Shown: positions 50,381-61,218 of the stretch, in pieces
Position numbering within the stretch: the stretch's first letter is position 1
Layout: each line of letters starts with the position of its first letter
Origin: Physella acuta
Lineage: Eukaryota; Mollusca; Gastropoda; Physidae
Direction of reading: 5' to 3'
DNA length: 64,000 bases
Assembly: GCF_028476545.1 (NCBI RefSeq)
Contig: NW_026732287.1
Coordinates: forward strand, 310,001 to 374,000
Program-made: the position numbers and the translations under genes
The notes under the pieces: generated by a model
The model's database searches: none
What the model was told of the DNA's origin: nothing
What the model saw: the letters and a program-made list of their open reading frames with translations, nothing else

Positions 50381-53300
50381 ATGGCGACGTATATGAGCAT
50401 AGATTTAGTAAAATACTTGTGTACATGCAAAAAAAAGTTTCCTATTTGTCGTTTGTATCTCTGTAAACATTGTTTAAAACTACGCTGTATCGACTGTGTT
50501 CAGCATGAAGTAAGTCGTTATTTAGTAAAAGTATTTAGATTCTAGATGTTAGGTCATTACCTGAATAAAATAAAATTTACTAACAACAACAAAAAAAAAA
50601 CCAACACAGACAAATCAATTCAAGCAAGTGTCAAGATATTTGTCAAATAACTTGTCAGTGTTGAGTTGTTGAGTACTGTTGATTGTAGTTGACAGGATGG
50701 AATTGGAATAGTTTCATTATATTCACTATATTGTGTATTAATATTGTTGCATTAGTCACATAACATACACATTACAGTTTTTTTACACATTACAAGATTA
50801 GACTAGCTAGACAAATGTCGGTAATCTATCGTTTTGGGTACGTAAAATCGTTCGCGGCTATTTATGTACGAAAACGTTACCTCATTGTCAAGGCTTTAAT
50901 AGAAGTATATTGTCATACTTTTGTGTCAAATATTATAGATAAATGAATAATAAACCTAAATCAATGGCTAAATATATCGATATAGGCCAGAAATTAACTT
51001 TAAACAGCAGTGTCTGAGAGCAAGATTTGCTATATAAACAGCAGCCATTTGTAAAATAGAGTGGCTTCCCCCTGAATCTGGCACTAAAAGCTTATAAAAA
51101 TAAAACTTAGACAAGATGGCTGCTATAGTAAATGAGCATGGTTGCATCTGTTGGAAACATCGCTAGTCTTCATTTATTACGGAAAAGTTTTAATTGAATT
51201 GTTTAAAAACATGTACATAAATGAATCAAGGAAACATTTTTGAATTTTTTAATACATAAATCCTCCTCAACATGTGAAATAACTATTAAAATTTAAGGAG
51301 TCACCTGTTTTTCACATTACAAATCGCGGGCGATTTTACGTACCCAAAACGATAGATTACCCAAATGTCAAATATTTCCTCACCCTCGCCCAGCAAGGTG
51401 CTGACGACAGCCCTATCCTCTCCCCCACCAACAAGGATACTAGTACTACACTTCTTTCTTATGCACAATCCTTTCAAAACACACATACACTCTCATACCC
51501 GTACAATACTCTGATACAATTGATAATAAACATAAACATGTCAATGTCAGTCATGCTTTAGTCACAGTTAGATCAGTTAGTACAGTTAGAAATCTAAAGG
51601 TTTGGATCAGGTTAGAACTGGTTACTGAGGCTAGGCAAGATCAATTTCTACAAACAAAACTAAGCATTAAAGGTGCCATTACTTGTAAAAATTTGAACAT
51701 AAGCAGGCCTATTATACTTGTGAAAATTCTTGAATGAAAATAGTAATTTTTTGTTCTACTGACTACTAGGACTAGGAGCACTGGATTTAGAAACTCTCTA
51801 AACAATAATCTCAAACTGCTTGAAATAAAATCAGAATAAAGCAATATTCAGTTATAATACTGAACTGTGTTAAAGATTCACAAAATTTGTTGAAGCTAAC
51901 CCTCAGTTATTTTCAGGTGGACACACCTTACTGTCCAAGTTGTCTGGAAAATATGCCTTCAGGGGAAGCAAAGCTGAAGAAAAATAGGTAATTAAAGACC
52001 TAAGCTTATATTCGTTCATGTTGGTTTTCTTGATATAAATAAAGAAATAAAACTGGTGCCTTGATAAGTATGTTTTGTACACAGATTAATTATGACTGGG
52101 TGGGGCAAAAGTCTCTAGTTCATTTCTGGGTTCAAGTCTATAACTCTTTGAGTTAACCCAGCAGGTGGGTACCTGACTAACATTAGGGAAATTAAAGGCG
52201 GCTGGGCATAGTTCTGACCACACTATCCCTTTATAATCCATGTCGAGGTCAGAAACAGGTGAACTCTACTTCACTTGCCCCATGGAAAGAGAACTTTACT
52301 TACGTCTCAAAAGCCATTTGTGAACCCTAGTGGTACTAGATACTTAGTGCAGCACCAAGACAATACTTCAGTTTACAATAACTTAGGGCTTGGTAACATT
52401 GTAGTTTCTTAACCAGTCATAAATATTATTTTTGTACTATGAATTTTTACATTTTTCTGTTCAACAAAAAAAGTTCCCACTTTGACCAAGCTTAATGTGG
52501 CTTTTCATTGCTTGCTATGTTGACATATTTTGACTGCTATGTTGACATGTTTTAACTGCTATGTTGACATGTTTTAACTGCTATGTTGACATTTTTTAAC
52601 TGCTATGTTGACATGTTTTAACCTCTATTTTGACATATTTTGACTGCTATGTTGACATGTTTTAACTGCTATGTTGACATGTTTTAACTGCTATGTTGAC
52701 ATTTTTTAACTGCTATGTTGACATGTTTTAACCTCTATTTTGACATATTTTGACTGCTATGTTGACATGTTTTAACTGCTATGTTGACATGTTTTAACTG
52801 CTATGTTGACATTTTTTAACTGCTATGTTGACATGTTTTAACCTCTATTTTGACATATTTTGACTGCTATGTTGACATGTTTTAACTGCTATGTTGACAT
52901 GTTTTAACTGCTATGTTGACATTTTTTAACTGCTATGTTGACATGTTTTAACCTCTATTTTTACATATTTTGACTGCTATGTTGACATGTTTTAACTGCT
53001 ATGTTGACATGTTTTAACCGCTATGTTTTCATGATTTGACTGCTATGTTGACATGTTTTAACCGCTATGTTTTCATATTTTGACTGCTATGTTGTCATGA
53101 TGTGACTGCTATGTTGACATGTTTTAACTGCTATGTTGACATGATTTGACTGCTATGTTGACATGATTTGACTGCTATGTTGACATGATTTGACTGCTAT
53201 GTTGACAGATGTAGCAACTGTTTTGACTGCCCCGTGTGCAGCCACACGCTGATGACGCGAGCCACGTCTAGCCACGTGCCAGCAAACCCTGAGGACCCCA

Positions 53301-56300
53301 GCAAGCCAGTCACCAGAAAGATGTACTACATGGCCTGTGGCTTTTGTCGCTGGAGCACCAGGGATATCAATCTCCCTGACCAAAGTGTTGGTGAGAGAAC
53401 AGGCAGACATTATTTCTATTGACACTACAACAGTTTTAAATACTTGTTATAAAATTCTGTCTTTCTAAATTAGTATTTTTGATTCTGAAAAAAAACTTTT
53501 GATATTTTACTATTTTAGTCAAATCAATTTCTATTTGTTTTTGTTTCAGCAACTGGGAGCTGGCCTGAGCTAGAAAATCCACATTCTAAAAGAGTGAGAT
53601 TTATTTTCCATAAATCTACTCTCTACTCTTTTCTTTGATTTAATGTGTGCCTTTTAATGTGCTTTATATTAAATGTGTTATCATTCTCAAAATGCTGAAC
53701 AAATGAATTGCTTTACTAGCTCTTTCACTTCTATTATATTTTTGTGATCCCTGTTAAACAATGTAATGTACTAAACGTTCATGTCACTTGTAGATATCCA
53801 ACCTTCTAGAGAATTACAAGATGATGGCCCAGATTGAAAAGGCTGATAGGGAACGTAAAAAATACGTCAAACGCAGGAACCACCTCTATTTACAGGCAGG
53901 TCTTTTGTCATACTTTTTTCACATTATTTTATTTTCAAAATAAATAAATTTATAATCAACATTTTTATTTCCAGGAAAAGTATGGAATTTCACCATCTTC
54001 TGCCAAAAGGAAAGGCATTGGAAATTTCTCTAGTCTAAGGTAAATTTACATACCTAGGTTATCCCATGTTTTGTTACATACATTTATACACCTAGGTTAT
54101 CCCATGTTTTGTTACATACATTTATACACGTAGGTTATAACATGTTTTGTTACATACATTTATACACCTAGGTTATCCCATGTTTTGTTACATACATTTA
54201 TACACCTAGGTTATCTTGTTTCATCAACACTTCTTTAAGTGTTTTTTAAAGTGCTTACATTTAAATACCAAATTGGGAGGTTTAATATGTTGACAGTATT
54301 TTGTTGAAATACATCCTTTCACTTCACTTCAAAGTTCTATGCGATAAACTTTCTTTTTTATTTACCTGCTTATTAACAAGTTGTTTCTTTAAGTCTTTGT
54401 AATTTAGTATAATCTAGTATAGTAAATTGTTTTAATTGTTTACTTACAGCAGACATTTTAAAATATTTATTTGATCACTTGTTTTCTACAACTAGGTACA
54501 CTTTTTTTGCTGATAACAAAATGATGAATTTATGGTGAAAATTCACATTAAAATATTTATACTTTTCCATCTTAAAATCCAGATTATCTAATTAAAAATT
54601 TCCGTTATTGTAGCTTAAAGGAAGGAGACAAGGTGCCAGAAGGATTGGAACCCAGCACCACAGTGGACAGTTTTGATCCGCTTCCAAATGATTATTTTAC
54701 CCAACCAGCTGCATTAGATAAAAGTAAGTTCAGTATTTTAAATCATTTCATGTTTGATTGACACTTCAAAACTGGTACATTTATTTGATAATCTAATTGA
54801 TAATGTAAATTTGTCATATATTGTTTAAAAGATGTGAGTTCAGCCTAAAAATGTTTATTTCAGTCACCAAGTTGTCCCATAGACTAACAGTGCCAGAGTA
54901 CCAGCCTGAAGAAATGGGTAAACTTCATCCCATACACAAGCATCTGCTTATGAGGAAGTCTCTCAGGTGCAATGTAAGTCGGTTTACATAAATAGGCCTA
55001 CATTTAGTTGATGAGAAAATACTTGACTATTTTATCATTAGAGTACATGATAGTTTTAGAATAAAATCATTTAGTGTATGAGAAAGTATTAGAATAAATC
55101 ATAAATAGTTCCCTAATTATTCTATTAGAAAGTCTATAAAAAAATATCTGACTCTACTATACCATAGTTGTATTGTACCTTGTGACTCTGCTATAGTTGT
55201 ACCATGTCTGACCCTAGTTGTACTGTACTTGAATATTTATCTTGTACAGGAGTGTGAACATAACCTGAGCAAGGCCGACTTTAACCCAAGTTCTATCAAG
55301 TTTAAAATCCAGCTCACTGCACTGTAAGAGTTTGTTTTCAACTTTGTCCTGGCTGTTTGTTTTTGCTTTTATCTTTGTTGGCCAGTTGTCTCCAGTGGGA
55401 GTTGTAGAATACGAGTAACAAATTGAGTGGTAGATCAAATAAGTTATCATACTGTATGGTTAGATCAAAGCAGTTATCATACTCCTACTGTATGGTTAGA
55501 TCAAGGCAGTTATCATACTGATACTGTAAGGTTAGATCAAGGCAGTTATCATACTGATACTGTAAGGTTAGATCAAGGCAGTTATCATACTGATACTGTA
55601 TGGTTAGATCAAGGCAGTTATCATACTGATACTGTAAGGTTAGATCAAGGCAGTTATCATACTGATACTGTAAGGTTAGATCAAGGCAGTTATTATACTG
55701 ATACTGTATGGTTAGATCAAGGCAGTTATCATACTGATACTGTAAGGTTAGATCAAAGCAGTTATCATACTGATACTGTAAGGTTAGATCAAGGCAGTTA
55801 TCATACTGATACTGTATGGTTAGATCAAGGCAGTTATCATACTGATACTGTAAGGTTAGATCAAGGCAGTTATCATACTGATACTGTATGGTTAGATCAA
55901 GGCAGTTATCATACTGATACTGTATGGTTAGATCAAGGCAGTTATCATACTCCTACTGTATGGTTAGATCAAGGCAGTTATCATACTGATACTGTATGGT
56001 TAGATCAAGGCAGTTATCATACTCCTACTGTATGGTTAGATCAAGGCAGTTATCATACTGATACTGTATGGTTAGATCAAGGCAGTTATCATACTGATAC
56101 TCTATGGTTAGATCAAGGCAGTTATCATACTGATACTGTATGGTTAGATCAAGGCAGTTATCATACTGATACTGTATGGTTAGATCAAGGCAGTTATCAT
56201 ACTCCTACTGTATGGTTAGATCAAGGCAGTTATCATACTTGTACTGTAAGCCTGAAGTTAGTTATTATTATAGCTCCAGTTTTCAGCAGCTCTTTATATT

Positions 56301-59031
56301 CTAGCAGTGTTTTTATAAAACAAGTTTAGGAAATTATTCATAGATTTCCTGCAATGTCCTCTGCCTAACGCCACTCAACCCCCCCCCCCCCCCTTACATG
56401 ACTGTTGCAGACACTGGATCCCTGAAGTCAGGATCATGACACCATCTACATTTACCTACAACAAGGTACATGCTGCTTTTTTAAAAACTTTTTTTTACAA
56501 GAGCTATACACAAATACCTTCACTGTTCTTTATAAAATTTCATTACTAATGATGTACAGTATTAAACTAGTTTCATGTTTTAGAACTTGGGTTTATTTAC
56601 ATTCAATATTTCTCCCCGTGTGTTAATAAAAAAAGATGCCAATCATCAAATCATGCTCTTCTTTACTTCACTAGGAAACTGTGGTCACACTGACTATAAG
56701 CAACCCTTCTGTTTTCAACACCAATGTTTCTCTAGCGCAGATAGAAAATGAGACTGACACTGACTACTGCACTGCTAAGGTAAGAAAACCATCAGCTCTC
56801 ACATCTTATGTCCAACATATTCTGTTGATTACTGTCCCTTCTTTCATGTAACAAGTTTTTTAATGTTTCATAGTTTTTCTTTTTTTTTTTAAAGTGATAA
56901 TTTTTCTTTTGAGTTCATACCTTTAAATATTGACAGAAATAATTAGTACTCTAAGAGCTTAATATAGCCTGTAACATCTTTTGCTTGAGCTTACCAAAAT
57001 AGCTTAAAATTGCCTGTACTATCTTAGGTTGGGCTCGCTATAAAGAGCTTAAAATTTCCTGTACTATCTTAGGTTGAGCTCACTATAAAGAGCTTAAAAT
57101 TGCTGCCTGTGCTATCTTAGGTTGGGCTCACTATAAAGAGCTTAATTAAAATTGCTGCCTGTGCTATCTTAGGTTGGGCTCACTATAAAGAGCTTAAAAT
57201 TGCTGCCTGTGTTATCTTAGGTTGAGCTCACTATAAAGAGCTTAAAATTGCTTGTGTTATCTTAGGTTAAGCTCACCATAAAGAGCTTAAAATGGTCATA
57301 TTTTTAGGTTGAGCTCACTATAAAAAGCTTAAAATTGCCTGTTATCTTAGGTTGAGCTCACTTTAAAGAGCTTAAAATTGCCTGTTATCTTAGGTTGAGC
57401 TCACTATTAAGAGCTTAAAATTGCCTGTTATCTTAGGTTGAGCTCACTATAAAGAGCTTAAAACTGCCTGTTATCGTAGGTTGAGCTCACTATAAAGAGC
57501 TTAAAATTGTCTGTTATCTTAGGTTGAGCTCACTATTAAGAGCTTAAAATTGCCTGTTATCTTAGGTTGAGCTCACTATAAAGAGCTTAAAATTGCCTGT
57601 TATCATAGGTTGAGCTCACTATAAAGAGCTTAAAATTGTCTGTTATCTTAGGTTGAGCTCACTATTAAGAGCTTAAAATTGCCTGTTATCTTAGGTTGAG
57701 CTCACTATAAAGAGCTTAAAATTGCCTGTTATCGTAGGTTGAGCTCACTATAAAGAGCTTAAAATTGTCTGTTATCTTAGGTTGAGCTCACTATTAAGAG
57801 CTTAAAATTGCCTGTTATCTTAGGTTGAGCTCACTATAAAGAGCTTAAAATTGCCTGTTATCGTAGGTTGAGCTCACTATAAAGAGCTTAAAATTGCCTG
57901 TTATCGTAGGTTGAGCTCACTATAAAGAGCTTAAAATTGCCTGTTATCGTAGGTTGAGCTCACTATAAAGAGCTTAAAATTGTCTGTTATCTTAGGTTGA
58001 GCTCACTATTAAGAGCTTAAAATTGCCTGTTATCTTAGGTTGAGCTCACTATAAAGAGCTTAAAATTGCCTGTTATCGTAGGTTGAGCTCACTATAAAGA
58101 GCTTAAAATTGTCTGTTATCTTAGGTTGAGCTCACTATTAAGAGCTTAAAATTGCCTGTTATCTTAGGTTGAGCTCACTATAAAGAGCTTAAAATTGCCT
58201 GTTATCGTAGGTTGAGCTCACTATAAAGAGCTTAAAATTGTCTGTTATCTTAGGTTGAGCTGCCTAAGAAGGAGCTAGTGTTGGCCAGCAGGGATGAGCC
58301 ATCAATGCATGTTTATGATGAGAATACACAAGCACAGGAGTTCAAGGATGATCCCAAGTAGGTCTACTTTAACTACTTACTCTCTAGCTTTTATGAGCCA
58401 TCAATGCATGTTTATAATGAGAATACACAAGCACAGGAGTTCAAGGATGATCCCAAGTAGGTCTACTTTAACTACTTACTCTCTAGCTTTTATTCTATGC
58501 TTTAGATCAGCAGGCAGTTTAGGAATAGTTTTCCCAGCTTTATTTAAAAAGAAATGTTGAATGTCCACCTTACACAATTTATTGGTTCTGATTGCCAAAA
58601 CTAAGTGTCCTAAATGAAATCTAAGGGACATAACCACTGGCACTGTTATTTGCTACAGTAGTTACCCCTCGTTTATGCTCTTTTTCCCCAGGCTGATAGT
58701 GTTTAGAAAGGGTAACAAGATTGGCTTTGTTGTAAAGGTTACCCCTTTGGTTAAAGAAGGAGACGTTAAGGTAAAGAAAATTTTACTTTTGCTATTTCGC
58801 CAGTGGACAATATGTTGATTGTTGGCATTAGGCATAATGACATGGTTTAATTGATAACAGGTATTTAAACGTTCACTGATGTCTTAAATAACAAAATATT
58901 TGTTTTAGATCAACTTCCTGATGAAACATGAGTTCCGTAACACAACGGTAGCTGCCCTGCAGAGTGAATCCAAGGAACCAGAGATTGTGTGGCTGGAGCA
59001 TAAGGTCTATCTGACACTAGGAACTATTTAA
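50381..59031 (+). CDS. DCTN4: Dynactin subunit 4 (p62)
   Basis: Pointed-end subunit of dynactin, the cytoplasmic dynein cofactor; the N-terminal cysteine clusters bind zinc. Exons: 50381-50509, 51917-51987, 53209-53390, 53550-53593, 53794-53895, 53975-54039, 54614-54723, 54864-54973, 55250-55323, 56411-56465, 56675-56779, 58254-58357, 58692-58770, 58909-59031; 450 residues, phases consistent, near the human 460. Landmarks: [117 protein letters not shown], and the end [15 protein letters not shown] chose ATG 50381 (AAGATGG context, aligns with the usual start); in-frame 50363 is an alternative. Intron 5 has a GC donor (CAG|GCAGGT). Five minisatellites touch or neighbour its exon ends. Confidence 0.97.
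50820..51361. mobile_element. Short DNA transposon with 31-bp perfect inverted repeats and 8-bp target duplication
   Basis: Left end GGTAATCTATCGTTTTGGGT continues ACGTAAAATCG; the right end is its exact complement for 31 bases. CAAATGTC flanks both sides (50812-50819 and 51362-51369). 542 bp, non-coding, in dynactin-4 intron 1. An 8-bp duplication with GG-starting ends fits Merlin-like elements better than hAT (which start CA); not decided. Confidence 0.92.
51370..51916. other. Dynactin-4 intron 1, remainder
   Basis: No exon or repeat recognised between the transposon and exon 2. Confidence 0.5.
52085..52305 (+). mobile_element. tRNA-derived SINE, diverged
   Basis: The head has a good B box (GGGTTCAAGTCT). 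The body reads 'aacccagcaggtgggtacct', 'gaaattaaaggcggctgg', 'ctgaccacactatccc' and 'gaaacaggtgaactctactt'. The last block is the shared central segment also in the 40.4-kb SINE and in R1. It lies in dynactin-4 intron 2. Confidence 0.7.
52505..53220 (+). repeat. 22-bp minisatellite with 110-bp higher-order units, ending at the exon 3 acceptor
   Basis: Monomer TGCTATGTTGACATGTTTTA plus AC. The variant 'ctctattttgacatattttg' recurs at 52624, 52734, 52844 and 52954 (110 bp, five monomers), showing higher-order amplification. The last unit supplies the acceptor gctatgttgacAG of exon 3, and exonic TTTTGACTGCC matches the monomer's 'tttgactgct'. Confidence 0.93.
54036..54212 (+). repeat. 38-bp minisatellite starting at the exon 6 donor of DCTN4
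   Basis: CCTAGGTTAT (or CGTAGG) recurs at 54053, 54091, 54129, 54167 and 54205, exactly 38 bp apart. The first unit starts in the donor itself (CTAAG|GTAAATTTACATA), which resembles 'tacatttatacac' in later units. Confidence 0.85.
55425..56250 (+). repeat. 36-bp minisatellite in DCTN4 intron 9
   Basis: About 23 units of ACTGTAAGGTTAGATCAAGG plus CAGTTATCATACTGAT. ACTGTAAGG resembles the intron's own donor, GCACT|GTAAGAG at 55319, about 100 bases away. The period divides by three, giving a 300-codon open frame that is not a gene. Confidence 0.92.
56960..58262 (+). repeat. 43-bp minisatellite, about 29 units, carrying the exon 12 acceptor
   Basis: Unit GTTATCTTAGGTTGAGCTCA, CTATAAAGAGCTTAAAATTG, CCT. 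Variants (tcttag/tcgtag, ctataaag/ctattaag, gcctg/gtctg) recur in 129-bp triplets. The last unit is the real acceptor, GTTATCTTAG|GTTGAGCT, so every unit contains an acceptor plus the first eight bases of exon 12. Confidence 0.96.
58294..58491 (+). repeat. DCTN4: 99-bp tandem duplication of the exon 12 end with its donor
   Basis: 58294-58392 and 58393-58491 differ at only a base or two (GATGAG versus AATGAG). Each includes 'gagccatcaatgcatgttta', the rest of exon 12, donor AA|GTAGGT and 'ttactctctag'. The second copy can be read as an in-frame cassette exon; see findings. Confidence 0.95.
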
Positions 59032-60775
59032 CTTATCTGGAGCATAAGGTCTATCTGATACTAGGAACTATTTAACTTATCTGGAGCATAAGGTCTATCT
59101 GATACTAGGAACTATTTAACTTATCTGACACTAGGAACTATTTAACTTATCTGGAGCATAAGGTCTGTCTGACACTAGGAACTATTTAACTTATCTGGAG
59201 CATAAGGTCTATCTGATACTAGGAACTATTTAACTTATCTGGAGCATAGGTTTATCTGATACTAGGAACTATTTAACTTATCTGGAGCATAAGGTCTGTC
59301 TGACACTAGGAACTATTTAACTTATCTGGAGCATAAGGTCTATCTGATACTAGGAACTATTTAACTTATCTGGAGCATAGGTCTATCTGACACTAGGAAC
59401 TATTTAACTTATCTGGAGCATAAGGTCTATCTGACACTAGGAACTATTTAACTTATCTGACACTAGGAACTATTTAACTTATCTGGAGCATAAGGTCTAT
59501 CTGACACTAGGAACTATTTAACTTATCTGACACTAGGAACTATTTAACTTATCTGGAGCATAAGGTCTATCTGACACTAGGAACTATTTAACTTATCTGG
59601 AGCCAATGGTCTATCTGACACTAGGAACTATTTAACTTATCTGGAGCCAATGGTCTATCTGACACTAGGAACTATTTAACTTATCTGGAGCCAATGGTCT
59701 ATCTGACACTAGGAACTATTTAATTTATCTGGAGCCAATGGTCTATCTGACACTAGGAACTATTTAACTTATCTGACACTAGGAACTATTTAACTTATCT
59801 GACACTAGGAACTATTTAACTTATCTGACACTAGGAACTATTTAATTTATCTGGAGCCAATGGTCTATCTGACACTAGGAACTATTTAACTTATCTGACA
59901 CTAGGAACTATTTAACTTATCTGACACTAGGAACTATTTAACTTATCTGGAGCTTAAGGTCTATCTGATACTAGGAACTATTTAACTTATCTGGAGCATA
60001 GGTCTATCTGACACTAGGAACTATTTAACTTATCTGGAGCATAGGTCTATCTGACACTAGGAACTATTTAACTTATCTGGAGCATACGGTCTATCTGATA
60101 CTAGGAACTATTTAACTTATCTGGAGCATAAGGTCTATCTGACACTAGGAACTATTTAACTTATCTGGAGCATACGGTCTATCTGATACTAGGAACTATT
60201 TAACTTATCTGGAGCATACGGTCTATCTGACACTAGGAACTATTTAACTTATCTGGAGCATAAGGTCTATCTGATACTAGGAACTATTTAACTTATCTGG
60301 AGCACAGGTCTATCTGACACTAGGAACTATTTAACTTATCTGGAGCACAGGTCTATCTGACACTAGGAACTATTTAACTTATCTGGAGCATAAGGTCTAT
60401 CTGATACTAGGAACTATTTAACTTATCTGGAGCATAGGTCTATCTGACACTAGGAACTATTTAACTTATCTGGAGCATAGGTCTATCTGACACTAGGAAC
60501 TATTTAACTTATCTGGAGCATACGGTCTATCTGACACTAGGAACTATTTAACTTATCTGGAGCATAAGGTCTATCTGACACTAGGAACTATTTAACTTAT
60601 CTGGAGCATACGGTCTATCTGACACTAGGAACTATTTAACTTATCTGGAGCATAAGGTCTATCTGACACTAGGAACTATTTAACTTATCTGGAGCATAGG
60701 TCTATCTGACACTAGGAACTATTTAACTTATCTGGAGCATAAGGTCTATCTAACACTAGGAACTATTTAACGTAT
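58993..60775 (+). repeat. 44-bp minisatellite, about 40 units, seeded on the DCTN4 stop codon
   Basis: The unit is CTGGAGCATAAGGTCTATCT, GACACTAGGAACTATTTAAC, TTAT. Unit one is coding and encodes the final residues [12 protein letters not shown] plus TAA; the rest are downstream. Shortened 26-bp units lacking 'ggagcataaggtctat' occur near 59120, 59460 and 59760-59940. Variants: ggagccaatgg, agcatacgg, ctgatacta. If transcribed it forms a 1.75-kb repetitive 3' UTR. Confidence 0.96.
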
Positions 60776-60974
60776 CCTTGCTAGCAATATGGGACAGGGG
60801 ACATAGTAGTTCACCTAATTATGTGTGTATGTGCTTTATTTGTGTGCTTGAAGAATTGAAACGCTTGATGTACTCTAGATGTGTGTATACACTGGTCACT
60901 GAGGAACCTAGAACAGCTGTTCAGTCCTTTGTCCACTTGTCTTGTCCACTTGTCTAGCTTGCCTATTGGCTTGA

Positions 60975-61218
60975 TGTCCATTGTGGTGTGGTGTGGTGTG
61001 GACACAGAGCACCAACACAACTCACCTGCCCTACACATTGTGGTGTGGTGTGGTGTGGTGTAGACACAGAGCACCAACACCACTCACCTGGCCTACACGG
61101 TGTGGTGTGGTGTGGTGTGGACACAGAGCACCAACACCACTCACCTGCCCAACACATTGTGGTGTGGTGTGGTGTGGTGTGGACACAGAGCACCAACACC
61201 ACTCACATGGCCTACATG
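60975..61218. repeat. Minisatellite, about 55-60 bp x 4
   Basis: Units combine (GTGGT)n with GGACACAGAGCACCAACACC and ACTCACCTGCCCTACACA. Length varies in the GTGGT part. Overlapping His/Val-rich open frames are by-products. Confidence 0.92.

Noticed and set aside
55427-56329. 300-codon open frame ([12 protein letters not shown] type)
   Set aside because: It lies inside DCTN4 intron 9 and is a 36-bp minisatellite read in one frame; flanking exons splice cleanly across it.
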